A stretch of DNA of 64,000 nt from Mucilaginibacter_A sp050955045 (GTDB lineage Bacteria > Bacteroidota > Bacteroidia > Sphingobacteriales > Sphingobacteriaceae): the NCBI GenBank assembly GCA_050955045.1, contig JBPBQV010000001.1, positions 124,001 through 188,000 of the forward strand, given 5' to 3'. The position numbers and the translations under genes are program-made. The notes beneath the pieces were generated by a model. The model was not told the DNA's origin and did not search any database. It worked only from the letters and a program-made list of their open reading frames with translations. This document shows positions 53,956-62,340 of the stretch, one piece after another (position 1 is the stretch's first letter; each line of letters begins with the position of its first letter).

Positions 53956-55062
53956 ATGAAACTTGATCTTAAAATACAACCGCTTAGTTCCTGGATGAAC
54001 ATCAGGAATGAGCCATTGCTGATTGCCGGTCCTTGCTCCGCAGAAACCGAAGAACAATTGGTTGCTACCGCACATTTGCTGGCCAAAACCGGAAAAGTAA
54101 GCGTTTTGCGCGCAGGCATCTGGAAACCACGTACGCGTCCGGGCGAATTTGAAGGTATCGGCAGTATTGGTTTAGAATGGTTAAAACGCGCCAAAGCAGA
54201 AACCGGTTTGCCAACTGCTATTGAAGTGGCCAACGCCAAACACGTGGAAGAAGCTCTGGCCGCTGGTGTGGATATTTTATGGTTAGGTGCGCGTTCTACG
54301 GTTAACCCGTTTACCGTGCAGGAAATTGCGGATGCTTTAAGAGGTGTTGATATTCCGGTGATGGTGAAAAATCCGGTTAATCCTGACCTTTCTTTGTGGG
54401 TTGGTGCTTTGGAGCGGATCAATGCGGCCGGAATTACTAAACTGGCAGCAATTCACCGCGGATTTTCTTCTTTTGAAAAATCAGCTTTCCGTAATGAACC
54501 GCACTGGGATTTGGCTATCGGCTTAAAAACTTTAGCGCCGGAATTGCCGATGATCAACGATCCAAGCCATATTTGCGGTAACCGCGAACTGATTCCGTAC
54601 ATCTCGCAAAAAGCGTTGGATATGGATATGCAAGGTTTGATGATCGAATCGCACATTGATCCTTCTGTGGCCTGGACCGATGCCAAACAACAGTTAACGC
54701 CAGCTGCTTTAAGCGAACTGATGGATCATTTAACGCAACGCAAACCGGAACTGAAGAATCCGGAAGTGAAAGATAAAATGGTTGAATTGCGTGCGCAGAT
54801 TGACAAGATTGATGATCAGATCATCTCTAAAATGGCCGAAAGAATGGCTGTGGTTGAGAAAATCGGCAATCATAAAAGAGATAATAATGTAACGATTTTG
54901 CAGGTAAACCGCTGGGACGAGATTTTGCACAAACGCACAGCTTACGCAAAAGCGTTGAACCTGAGTACCGATTTTACCGAAAAATTGCTGGAACTGATGC
55001 ACCATGAATCCATCCGTAAGCAAACCGAAATCATGAATAATTCTACCGTTACAGAAGCGTAA
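53956..55062 (+). CDS. Bifunctional DAHP synthase / chorismate mutase
   Basis: 368 residues. Residues ~1-265 are a DAHP synthase of the KDO8P-like class (LLIAGPCSAETEEQL, RAGIWKPRTRPGEFEGIG, WLGARSTVNPF, VMVKNPVNPD, AIHRGFSSFE, NDPSHICGNRE); ~275-360 are an AroQ chorismate mutase (ELRAQIDKIDDQIISKMAERMAVVEKIG ... RWDEILHKR). It performs the entry step of the shikimate pathway and the branch step to prephenate; the mutase domain can give feedback control by prephenate/chorismate. The fusion order is typical for Bacteroidetes. Its stop overlaps the aroA start by one base (TAATG). Confidence 0.96.
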   Translation: MKLDLKIQPLSSWMNIRNEPLLIAGPCSAETEEQLVATAHLLAKTGKVSVLRAGIWKPRTRPGEFEGIGSIGLEWLKRAKAETGLPTAIEVANAKHVEEALAAGVDILWLGARSTVNPFTVQEIADALRGVDIPVMVKNPVNPDLSLWVGALERINAAGITKLAAIHRGFSSFEKSAFRNEPHWDLAIGLKTLAPELPMINDPSHICGNRELIPYISQKALDMDMQGLMIESHIDPSVAWTDAKQQLTPAALSELMDHLTQRKPELKNPEVKDKMVELRAQIDKIDDQIISKMAERMAVVEKIGNHKRDNNVTILQVNRWDEILHKRTAYAKALNLSTDFTEKLLELMHHESIRKQTEIMNNSTVTEA

Positions 55063-56342
55063 TGGAAGTTGGAAATTTAATCCTGCGTAAACCTGATCGT
55101 GCTGTAATTGCCACCATCAGGCTTACCGGTTCTAAAAGTGAATGCAACCGCGCGCTGATAATTGAAGCTTTAAGCGAAGGAAAAGTGAAGGTTGAAAACT
55201 TATCGGAAGCAGCGGATACGGTTACGTTGAAAGAGGTTTTAGGTACGAGGTATCAGGTATCAGGTCAAATCCCCGCACCTCAAACCTCGCACCTCGCACC
55301 CGAAGTAAACATTGGCCCCGCCGGAACCGCCATGCGTTTTTTAACGGCTTTTTTTACCTTGCAAAAACAGCATCAGGTAATTTTGACCGGAAGTGAACGG
55401 ATGAAACAACGGCCAATTGGCATTTTGGTTGATGCGCTGCAAAGTTTAGGCGCAGAGATTGATTATGTTGAAAATCAAGGTTTTCCACCAATTAAGATTT
55501 CGGGCGGATTCGGTCAAAAAACGGCAGATATTACCATAAAAGGTGATATCAGCAGCCAGTATATTACCGCTTTATTGCTGATTGCTTCTTCTTTGGAAAT
55601 GGGATTAAATCTTCATATTGAAAGCGAATTGACTTCAAAACCTTATGTAGAAATGACGTTATCGATGTTGCAGTTAGGCGGCATCCAACATCAATGGAAC
55701 GGCAATGTCATTTCTATCCAAAATCAACCTTTTCAACCCGCAACGATTTATGTAGAACCGGATTGGAGCGCGGCTTCTTACTGGTATGCCATTGCGGCTT
55801 TGTGTGATGAAGCAGAACTATTTTTGCCGGGATTAACGCTTTACAGTTTGCAAGGTGACAGTACCATTACGGAGATCATGGCAAATTTCGGCATTACTTC
55901 GCAGTTTAAAGATGGCGGTGTTTGGCTGAAAAAAGAACCGAAAGCAGTTGTTCGCAAGATTTTTGATTTTAAAACCTGTCCGGATCTGGCGCAAACCGTA
56001 ATTGTTGTTTGTGCAGCTTTGGGTCATGATGCTTCTTTTACCGGCCTGGAAACGTTGAAGATTAAAGAAACAGACCGCATCAAAGCACTGCAAAACGAAC
56101 TGGCAAAAATTGGCGTCGAACTGATTGAGAAAGGCCAGGTTTACCAATTAAAGTGTGCTAAAAGAAGCATTCCGGAGAAAGTTTTCATCAACACTTACGA
56201 AGATCACCGCATGGCAATGGCTTTTGCGCCGCTGGCTTTGATCGTTCCGGAAATTGAAATTGAAGATTATAAAGTGGTTGAAAAATCGTATCCAGGATTT
56301 TGGGATGATTTGGAAACAGCTGGATTCTCAGTAAAATATTAA
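55062..56342 (+). CDS. aroA: 3-Phosphoshikimate 1-carboxyvinyltransferase (EPSP synthase) with extra 20-residue insert
   Basis: 426 residues. Substrate residues: SKSECNRALIIEAL near the N terminus, GPAGTAMRFLTAFF, KGDISSQYITALLL, PDWSAASYWYA, KETDRIKAL and NTYEDHRMAMAFAP. Between VTLKEVL (residue 60) and VNIGPAG it carries about 20 extra residues (61-80), whose DNA is an imperfect palindrome related to intergenic repeats. Two exact motif copies: 56029-56040 (plus) and 56159-56170 (minus). Sixth step of the shikimate pathway. Confidence 0.94.
   Translation: MEVGNLILRKPDRAVIATIRLTGSKSECNRALIIEALSEGKVKVENLSEAADTVTLKEVLGTRYQVSGQIPAPQTSHLAPEVNIGPAGTAMRFLTAFFTLQKQHQVILTGSERMKQRPIGILVDALQSLGAEIDYVENQGFPPIKISGGFGQKTADITIKGDISSQYITALLLIASSLEMGLNLHIESELTSKPYVEMTLSMLQLGGIQHQWNGNVISIQNQPFQPATIYVEPDWSAASYWYAIAALCDEAELFLPGLTLYSLQGDSTITEIMANFGITSQFKDGGVWLKKEPKAVVRKIFDFKTCPDLAQTVIVVCAALGHDASFTGLETLKIKETDRIKALQNELAKIGVELIEKGQVYQLKCAKRSIPEKVFINTYEDHRMAMAFAPLALIVPEIEIEDYKVVEKSYPGFWDDLETAGFSVKY
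55243..55303 (+). repeat. Dispersed palindromic repeat inserted in frame in aroA
   Basis: Left part is built of GAGGT/CAGGT units with TATCAGGTATCAGG; right part ACCTCAAACCTCGCACC is its imperfect inverse. The words ACCTCAAACCTC and ACCTGATACCT recur in the gap before aroC (56438-56459). Length is a multiple of three, so the frame is kept. Confidence 0.7.
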
Positions 56343-56353
56343 CAACTTGTTAT

Positions 56354-56460
56354 CGCGACCGAAGGGAGAGATCTTCATCAAAGCAGATTATCTTTTTATT
56401 CAATGAAGATCCCTCTTATCGTCGGGATGACAGAAAACCTGATACCTCAAACCTCATACC
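56354..56460. repeat. REP-like palindromic element before aroC
   Basis: Left arm GCGACCGAAGGGAGAGATC..., right arm ...GATCCCTCTTATCGTCGG: an imperfect ~24-base inverted repeat (56354-56379 against 56402-56428), then CCTGATACCTCAAACCTCAT at 56439-56458. This looks like a small mobile or REP-type element common in this family of genomes. Confidence 0.65.
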
Positions 56461-56463
56461 TAC

Positions 56464-57555
56464 ATGGCAGGCAATACTTTCGGACAAGCGTTCCGCATCA
56501 CTACATTTGGCGAATCTCATGGCGTAGCAATCGGTGTTATTATTGATGGCTGTCCGGCTGGTTTAGCAATCGATTTAGAGTTCATCCAATCGGAATTAGA
56601 CAAGCGCAAACCTGGTCAATCTAAAATTACCACGCAACGCAAAGAAAGTGATACGGTGCAGATTTTATCAGGTGTTTTTGAAGAAAAATCAACCGGAACG
56701 CCAATTGCCATGCTGATTCCGAATGAAGATCAGCGTTCCAAAGATTACTCGCACAACGAAAATACTTTCCGCCCTTCCCACGCAGATTTTACTTATCAAA
56801 CGAAGTATGGCATCCGCGATCATCGTGGTGGCGGCCGTTCATCCGCCAGAGAAACCGCAGCACGCGTTGCAGCCGGTGCGGTTGCAAAATTGTTGCTTCA
56901 AACACAAGGAATTGAAATTTTAGCTTCCGTAACCAGCGTTGGTAAAATGAATGCGCCAGAAGTAAAAATTGAAAACGCAAAAGATTTTCTGCGTATCCGC
57001 GAAGAAAATATTGTTCGCTGCGCCGATCAGGAAACAGCCGCGCTAATGATTGATTATATTGATGAAATCCGCAAAAAAGGTGATACCGTTGGCGGCAAGA
57101 TCAGTTGCACTATTTTAAATTGTCCGGCTGGTTTGGGTGAACCAGTTTTTGATAAATTACATGCTGATTTGGGCAAAGCAATGCTTTCCATCAATGCTGT
57201 TCATGGCTTTGAGTATGGTTCTGGCTTTGCCGGAAGTGAAATGCTGGGTTCGGAGCACAATGATATTTTTCGGAAAGATGAAGTTGGAAATGTGCAAACT
57301 TTAACCAATAATTCGGGCGGCATACAAGGCGGCATCAGCAACGGAATGCCAATTGAGTTTAAAGTTGCTTTTAAACCGGTGGCCACCATCATGCAAAATC
57401 AGGAAACGATTGATGCAGAAGGAAACGCAGCCGAAATAAAAGGCAAAGGTCGACATGATCCTTGCGTGGTTCCGCGCGCTGTGCCAATTGTGGAAGCGAT
57501 GGCTGCCTTGGTTCTGGCAGATTTGTGGTTGCGGAATTTGGGTGCAAAGTTGTAA
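56464..57555 (+). CDS. aroC: Chorismate synthase
   Basis: 363 residues. FMN/EPSP motifs GESHGVAIGVIIDGCPAG, RPSHADFTYQTKYGIRDHRGGGRSSARETAARVAAGAVA and GGISNGMPIEFKVAFKP; all His/Arg residues seen in the family are present. It turns EPSP into chorismate with reduced FMN. It is the last shikimate step and the last gene of the pheA-aroF-aroA-aroC group. Confidence 0.97.
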   Translation: MAGNTFGQAFRITTFGESHGVAIGVIIDGCPAGLAIDLEFIQSELDKRKPGQSKITTQRKESDTVQILSGVFEEKSTGTPIAMLIPNEDQRSKDYSHNENTFRPSHADFTYQTKYGIRDHRGGGRSSARETAARVAAGAVAKLLLQTQGIEILASVTSVGKMNAPEVKIENAKDFLRIREENIVRCADQETAALMIDYIDEIRKKGDTVGGKISCTILNCPAGLGEPVFDKLHADLGKAMLSINAVHGFEYGSGFAGSEMLGSEHNDIFRKDEVGNVQTLTNNSGGIQGGISNGMPIEFKVAFKPVATIMQNQETIDAEGNAAEIKGKGRHDPCVVPRAVPIVEAMAALVLADLWLRNLGAKL

Positions 57556-57833
57556 AGTTGGATGCTGTTTTTATCGAGTAAAAATTTGGGTACTAAAAGA
57601 AGCATTTGAAATCTTGTGAAAATCATTACGAATTCCCTTTCAATCTCATATCAAACCTAAACCAATCAACATTTACTATTTTTATACCAGCAAAAGAAGC
57701 ATGGTTTGGATTGAGCAAATAATTATATTTTAGATCAACAATAGCAGAAGAAACTTTTAAAATTGCAGAAGAATTAGCATGATACGCTGATACTTCTTTT
57801 AAGGCATGAAAATTAATTTCCTACTTTTGCCTC
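57556..57833. repeat. Gap with four reiterated motifs
   Basis: 278 bases with copies at 57562-57573 (plus, GT form, then TCGAGTAAAAATT), 57594-57605 (minus, exact), 57691-57702 (minus, one mismatch) and 57790-57801 (plus, exact). The first two form a tight convergent pair 20 bases apart. TACTTTTG at 57822-57829 fits the -7 element of the next gene. Confidence 0.8.
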
Positions 57834-59033
57834 ATGCCAAAAATATCTTTAAAAGGCCAGCAAATGCCGGCTTCTCCCATCAGAAAATTAACGCCATTTG
57901 CGGATCAGGCCAAGCTGGATGGCAAAAAAGTTTATCACCTAAATATTGGTCAACCGGATATTGAAACGCCGGAAGGAATGCTGAATGCCGTTAAAAATAT
58001 AGATTTTAAAGTTTGGGCTTACACGGCATCAGAAGGTACGCTGACTTATCGTACAAAACTTACCGAATACTACAATAAATTAGGTTATAATATTAATCCC
58101 GAGCACATTCTGGTAACAACCGGCGGCTCGGAAGCAATCACGATTTCGATGATGGCTTGTTTGGATCAAGGCGATGAAGTGATTATCCCGGAACCATTTT
58201 ACGCCAACTACAACGGTTTTGCGCATCAATGCGGCGTGGTGGTAAAACCAATACTTTCTTATATCGAAAATGGATTTGCACTGCCGCCAATTGCTGAATT
58301 TGAAAAGCTGATCACCGAAAAAACTAAAGCGATCATGATCTGTAATCCGAATAATCCAACCGGTTATTTATATTCTGGAGAAGAAATGAAAGCCTTAAAA
58401 CAGCTTGCTTTAAAGTATGATTTGTATCTGTTTTCGGATGAAGCTTACCGCGAATTTTGTTATGATGACCGAGAGTTTATTTCGCCTGCGCACTTAAATG
58501 GTTTGGAGGATAACGTGATCGTACTGGATACCGTTTCTAAAAGATATAGTGCCTGCGGTGCGCGTTTAGGTTGTATCATCACCAAGAATAAAGCGGTGAT
58601 GGCAGCTTCTTTAAAATTTGCACAGGCACGTTTAAGCCCGGGAATGGTAGAACAAATTGCCGGAGCAGCCGCGGTTGATACGCCGGATGCTTATTTTATC
58701 AACGTAAAAAATGAATACACTAAACGACGTAATCTGCTGGTAGCTTCATTGAATAAAATTGAAGGCGTTTTTTGTCCAAATCCGGGTGGCGCGTTTTATG
58801 TAGTTGCTAAATTTCCGATTGATAATTCTGACAAGTTTTGCCAGTGGATGCTGGAAAGTTTCAGTTATCAAAATCAAACCGTAATGATGGCTCCGGCAAC
58901 CGGTTTTTACAGCACAGCTGGTGCCGGTTTAAATGAAGTACGTTTGGCTTACGTTTTAAATGCTGATGATCTGGAAAAAGCAATGGTTTGTTTGGAAGAA
59001 AGTTTGAAAGCGTATCCGGGCAGAACATTGTAA
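57834..59033 (+). CDS. Class I PLP aminotransferase (aspartate/aromatic type)
   Basis: 399 residues. Fold-type I signs: NIGQPDIETPEG, TTGGSEAITISMMACLD, NPNNPTGYLYS, FSDEAYREF and the PLP lysine in DTVSKRYSACGARLGC. The Arg that binds the substrate carboxylate is in EVRLAYVL. It could make aspartate or transaminate phenylpyruvate; its place after the aromatic cluster suggests the latter as a possible role but does not show it. Confidence 0.9.
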   Translation: MPKISLKGQQMPASPIRKLTPFADQAKLDGKKVYHLNIGQPDIETPEGMLNAVKNIDFKVWAYTASEGTLTYRTKLTEYYNKLGYNINPEHILVTTGGSEAITISMMACLDQGDEVIIPEPFYANYNGFAHQCGVVVKPILSYIENGFALPPIAEFEKLITEKTKAIMICNPNNPTGYLYSGEEMKALKQLALKYDLYLFSDEAYREFCYDDREFISPAHLNGLEDNVIVLDTVSKRYSACGARLGCIITKNKAVMAASLKFAQARLSPGMVEQIAGAAAVDTPDAYFINVKNEYTKRRNLLVASLNKIEGVFCPNPGGAFYVVAKFPIDNSDKFCQWMLESFSYQNQTVMMAPATGFYSTAGAGLNEVRLAYVLNADDLEKAMVCLEESLKAYPGRTL

Positions 59034-59049
59034 GCTAAGTTATATGGTG

Positions 59050-59141
59050 ATGCTGTTTTTATAGATTATAAATTATCCTCATCACTTGCTATCAAATAAC
59101 CTTAAATAATAATTTTATTTTATTATCGATAAAAACAGTAT
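59050..59141. repeat. Convergent pair of the GT form
   Basis: Exact ATGCTGTTTTTA at 59050-59061 (plus) and its inverted copy at 59130-59141 (minus). The last bases of the right copy run into TATTTTTG (59139-59146), a fit to the -7 element of tmRNA. Confidence 0.8.
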
Positions 59142-59191
59142 TTTTGCATTTACTTAAAACGTTTTGTCTTTAACATTTTACCTTAATAAAA

Positions 59192-59557
59192 GGGCCCGAC
59201 CGGAATTGACAGGATGGAGATAAGTAGGTAAGCATGCAGCGCGTTGGGTGAATTAGCGCTTTAATCTGAACGCTCAAACTTTCAAATGGCGAAAATAACT
59301 ACGCCTTAGCTGCCTAATTTAGAATTAGCCTAGCTTTCGTTCCGGTGGTTTGCGGTTTCTTAGAGCCATCATCAGGAACGTCGAAATAAGAAACTGGTTT
59401 GCTGCCGGTGTGATCAGCGGACGAGATAAAGCACCTACGGAAGATGGTACAGGTTCGCGGCTGACCTTCCCCTTCCTGACAACTAAACAGCAGATAAGCA
59501 TGTAGAAGGCTTACCTTATACCATGTTTGGACGAGAGTTCGAATCTCTCCGGGTCCA
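59192..59557 (+). ncRNA. ssrA: Transfer-messenger RNA (tmRNA)
   Basis: The ends form a tRNA-Ala-like part: 5' GGGCCCG pairs with 3' CGGGTCC, and the T-arm GAGAGTTCGAATCTC is intact. The tag frame at 59288-59317 encodes GENNYALAA then TAA, the tag type of Flavobacteria and Sphingobacteria. It rescues stalled ribosomes and marks their product for proteolysis. The minus-strand ORF over it is spurious. Confidence 0.97.
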
Positions 59558-59586
59558 CAAAAGCTAAATTCTATTCGGAATTTTGA

Positions 59587-59618
59587 TAAAAGCTGCTCCA
59601 ACAAAGAGCAGCTTTTAT
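59587..59618 (+). terminator. Terminator after tmRNA
   Basis: Arms ATAAAAGCTGCTC / GAGCAGCTTTTAT with a seven-base loop. Confidence 0.88.
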
Positions 59619-60001
59619 ATTTAAAATAATCTTGGTATTATTTCTAATCAGTTACACTTGCATAAACTTCAATTGTTATAACATATCTTTTAGTTTAAAA
59701 ACAAGTTAATGATGTTATATCCAAGTATGGAAATTTGAGGAATAATTATCACTTTTTAATTGTGATTTTAATTCTCAAATTGTAAAATGTCATATTCAAT
59801 TTTTATTAAAAATTAGAGATTGATTTTGATTCGTATTTAATTATTCCGGTTTAATAAGCAAATAGATAAAAATTTTAGTTTTATAAAAGCTTATTGTAAC
59901 ACAACATTCGTTTGTACAAATACACATATAAAACCACGAAAAAAGTTTAGGTACGGTAATGGTATTTTATATCCAATATAAAATACAAACTATCGTAAAC
60001 C
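59619..60001. other. AT-rich gap between tmRNA and lipoprotein gene
   Basis: 383 bases, very AT-rich, no ORF with coding character and no copy of the reiterated motif. The promoter of the next gene should lie near the right end but no convincing TANNTTTG was seen. Confidence 0.5.
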
Positions 60002-60244
60002 ATGAAAAAATTGTTACTCGCTTTAATCTTATTTACTTCCTGCAAAACACAGAAAATGTACATGTTTAAGCCTGGAGATACAGTTAAAATACACAATACC
60101 AGCTTCTTAATCTTAGATTACAATACCAGTCGCAAAGGTTATTTTTACAAAGCTCAGGATTTGAAGCGTGGATTTTATGTAGAATATTTTTCTCAGGAGA
60201 AATTGAAAAATGTAAAACAATTTCCTCAACTCACATCAAGATAA
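60002..60244 (+). CDS. Small lipoprotein of unknown function
   Basis: 80 residues with a lipoprotein signal: MKKLLLALILFTSC, lipid Cys at 14. The rest (GDTVKIHNTSFLILDYNTSRKGYFYKA) is a short beta-rich domain, perhaps SH3-like. No family recognised. It stands alone between long gaps. Confidence 0.75.
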   Translation: MKKLLLALILFTSCKTQKMYMFKPGDTVKIHNTSFLILDYNTSRKGYFYKAQDLKRGFYVEYFSQEKLKNVKQFPQLTSR

Positions 60245-60587
60245 TACTTCAACTTGTGTTTGTAATTAAGTTTAACAAATATAAGAATCTAATTTAATAA
60301 ATTCTTTTCATCTTATTTTATTCAAAAATAAGATTGAAGTTGTAATTTTATTTTTGTACAAATTTTACAATCATATAAGTAACATTTTTTTAAAGTTGAT
60401 GATGCTTCTTTTATGGATACTATTTCGAGAACAACAAGTTAACTTATTCCAAACATTGTTAAATTATTCCTGATACTTCTTTTATCAGTATAAAATTGTA
60501 ATCTCATTTTTCTTTCTATAAAAACAGTATCCAACTAAACATATCTTCCTGAATTAGCTTTGTTCTTATAACACAAACAAAGCAATT
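60245..60587. other. Intergenic region with three reiterated motifs
   Basis: 343 bases. Motifs at 60402-60413 (plus), 60473-60484 (plus, then TCAGTATAAAATT) and 60519-60530 (minus, GT form); the last two are a convergent pair of unlike forms. TAGCTTTG at 60555-60562 could be the -7 element of the following aldo/keto reductase gene. Confidence 0.6.
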
Positions 60588-61625
60588 ATGGAATTCAGAC
60601 AATTAGGTGCATCCGGTTTACACGTGCCGGTTTTAAGTTTTGGTACGGCCACTTTTGGCGGCAGCGGCGAATTTTTTAAAGCCTGGGGCAGCACGCAGGT
60701 AGAAGAAGCTACACGTTTGGTTAACCTTTGCCTGGATGCCGGCGTTAACTTATTTGATACGGCAGATATTTATTCGGACGGTTTATCGGAAGAAATTTTG
60801 GGCAAAGCTTTAGCTGGCCTGCGCGACAAAGTGATTATTTCTAGCAAGGCAACTTTCCCGATGGGCAAAGGTCCGAACGATCAGGGTTCTTCACGTTTCC
60901 ATTTAATCAAAGCCTGCGAAGACAGTTTAAAACGCTTAAATACCGATTATATTGATATTTACCACATGCACGGTTTTGATGGAGTTACGCCTGTGGAAGA
61001 AACAATGCGCACGCTGGATGATTTGGTGCAAAGCGGTAAGGTGCGTTATATTGCCTGTTCTAATTTTTCGGGCTGGCATTTAATGAAAGCGCAAGGGATT
61101 GCCGAAAAATATGGCTGGAATAAATATGTGGCGCACCAGGTTTATTACTCGTTGATTAATCGTGAATACGAATGGGAACTGATGCCTTTGGGTTTAGATC
61201 AGAAAGTTGGCGGCATCGTTTGGAGTCCGCTGGCGGCAGGACGTTTAGGCGGAAAATATCGCCGCAACCAGCCTTTTCCTGCGGATAGCCGGATTGCACA
61301 AGGCGGAAGTCCGGTTCCGGAATCGGCTATTGCGGAAGAAACTTTTTATAATATAATGGATGCTTTGGACGAAGTTGCAGAAGAAACCGGCAAAACCGTT
61401 GCGCAAATTTCGTTAAACTGGCTGCTGCAACGCCCAACCATCGCTACGTTGGTGATTGGTGCAAGAAATGAAGAACAACTAAAGCAAAACCTGGATGCTG
61501 TTGGCTGGAATTTAACCACTGATCAGGTTAAAAAACTGGATGCAGCCAGTGAAATTCCTCCGATTTATCCTTACTGGCACCAACGCCAAAACCTGAAGCT
61601 AAACCCTTTGCCTAAGTTTTATTAA
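60588..61625 (+). CDS. Aldo/keto reductase
   Basis: 345 residues. Catalytic tetrad visible: Asp and Tyr in LFDTADIYSDG, Lys in VIISSKATFP, His in DIYHMHGFD. The TLVIGARNEEQLKQNLDA stretch binds NADPH. It is of the YajO/Tas-like class acting on sugars or small carbonyls; substrate unknown. Single gene with its own terminator. Confidence 0.93.
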   Translation: MEFRQLGASGLHVPVLSFGTATFGGSGEFFKAWGSTQVEEATRLVNLCLDAGVNLFDTADIYSDGLSEEILGKALAGLRDKVIISSKATFPMGKGPNDQGSSRFHLIKACEDSLKRLNTDYIDIYHMHGFDGVTPVEETMRTLDDLVQSGKVRYIACSNFSGWHLMKAQGIAEKYGWNKYVAHQVYYSLINREYEWELMPLGLDQKVGGIVWSPLAAGRLGGKYRRNQPFPADSRIAQGGSPVPESAIAEETFYNIMDALDEVAEETGKTVAQISLNWLLQRPTIATLVIGARNEEQLKQNLDAVGWNLTTDQVKKLDAASEIPPIYPYWHQRQNLKLNPLPKFY

Positions 61626-61635
61626 TTATTGGATT

Positions 61636-61677
61636 AAATCTTTCTTGCAGGATTTTCATACTGTAAGAAAGATTTTT
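61636..61677 (+). terminator. Terminator after aldo/keto reductase gene
   Basis: Arms AAATCTTTCTT / AAGAAAGATTT around an 18-base loop, then T run. Its 3' T-tract is followed at once by an inverted motif copy. Confidence 0.7.
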
Positions 61678-61683
61678 AGGTGA

Positions 61684-61695
61684 TAAAAGAAGTAT
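61684..61695 (-). repeat. Reiterated motif, single copy
   Basis: On the minus strand ATACTTCTTTTA then TCACCTAAAAATC, the same extended form as 30107-30118. Confidence 0.8.
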
Positions 61696-61720
61696 TTGTA
61701 ATTATGTTGATCGTAACCAA

Positions 61721-62308
61721 TCAACCTTTTTTCCAGAGTTTAATCAAGCCTTCCTGTTTCCCCAAAAACGGATCAAAATCTGGAATGGGCAAGGCTGCAA
61801 TATGCTCATCCGCTTTTGGCCGGTCGCCGGACTGACCGCGCAACACATCCCAGCTTCTGCCATCCGGGTAAGCACCGACAACACCAAAATCATTGCTGCT
61901 TCCCAGGTTTTTGTGCCCAACACCAGCCGGAATTACCAAAATATCGCCAGCTTGAACCTTAACTTTTGCCCCTTTTTCTCCGCCTAAAAACAGCAACGCC
62001 GAACCACTGTAAACGCCTAAAACTTCGTGCGAAGTGCTGTGATAATGATGAAAACTGTAAATGCCGTTTCGCCAGGAATTGGTCCAGTTGTTTTTAGCAA
62101 AATGCTGCTCCAGCCAGCTTGCACCTGCCGCATTTTTTTCTGCAAAAGCTTGCTGATAATGCAGCAACGGATATTTGCTGTTTGGAATTACACCATCGTC
62201 TTTAAAAAAGTGGGTTTCAGGTTTTACTAAATCTTCAGCCATTACTTTCCTGCCGAAAAAAGCAAAAGAAGATAAACCGAGCATCGTTAAAAATTTTGTT
62301 CTGTTCAT
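61721..62308 (-). CDS. Exported cupin-domain protein
   Basis: 195 residues. N-terminal anchor or signal (FLTMLGLSSFAFFGRK). Cupin motif 1 HYHSTSHEVLGVYSG and motif 2 IPAGVGHKN hold the metal-binding His/Glu. Substrate unknown. An exact motif copy overlaps its ATG: on the coding strand TAAAAGAAGTATG puts AGAAG just before the start and may help ribosome binding. The monooxygenase gene lies 32 bases upstream on the same strand. Confidence 0.85.
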   Translation of the reverse strand: MNRTKFLTMLGLSSFAFFGRKVMAEDLVKPETHFFKDDGVIPNSKYPLLHYQQAFAEKNAAGASWLEQHFAKNNWTNSWRNGIYSFHHYHSTSHEVLGVYSGSALLFLGGEKGAKVKVQAGDILVIPAGVGHKNLGSSNDFGVVGAYPDGRSWDVLRGQSGDRPKADEHIAALPIPDFDPFLGKQEGLIKLWKKG

Positions 62309-62318
62309 ACTTCTTTTA
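62307..62318 (+). repeat. Reiterated motif overlapping the cupin start codon
   Basis: Exact ATACTTCTTTTA; its first two bases belong to the reverse complement of the ATG. Confidence 0.8.
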
Positions 62319-62340
62319 CCTTGGTTTTTTTAGAATTATT

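Noticed and set aside
53862..54422. Minus-strand ORF of 186 codons over pheA/aroF
   Set aside because: Runs across two well-supported plus-strand genes and shows no family features.
59192..59557. Genomic island integrated at tmRNA
   Set aside because: No integrase, no direct repeat of the tmRNA 3' end and no change of gene character on either side was seen.
59314..59604. Minus-strand ORF of 96 codons over the tmRNA
   Set aside because: It lies opposite the tmRNA and its CGPGEIRTLV start is the reverse of the tRNA-like end; a frequent false gene call.
38449..61695. Motif as a promoter -33/-7 element
   Set aside because: Its distance and orientation to TANNTTTG and to gene starts vary, and many copies lie between convergent genes or inside genes.
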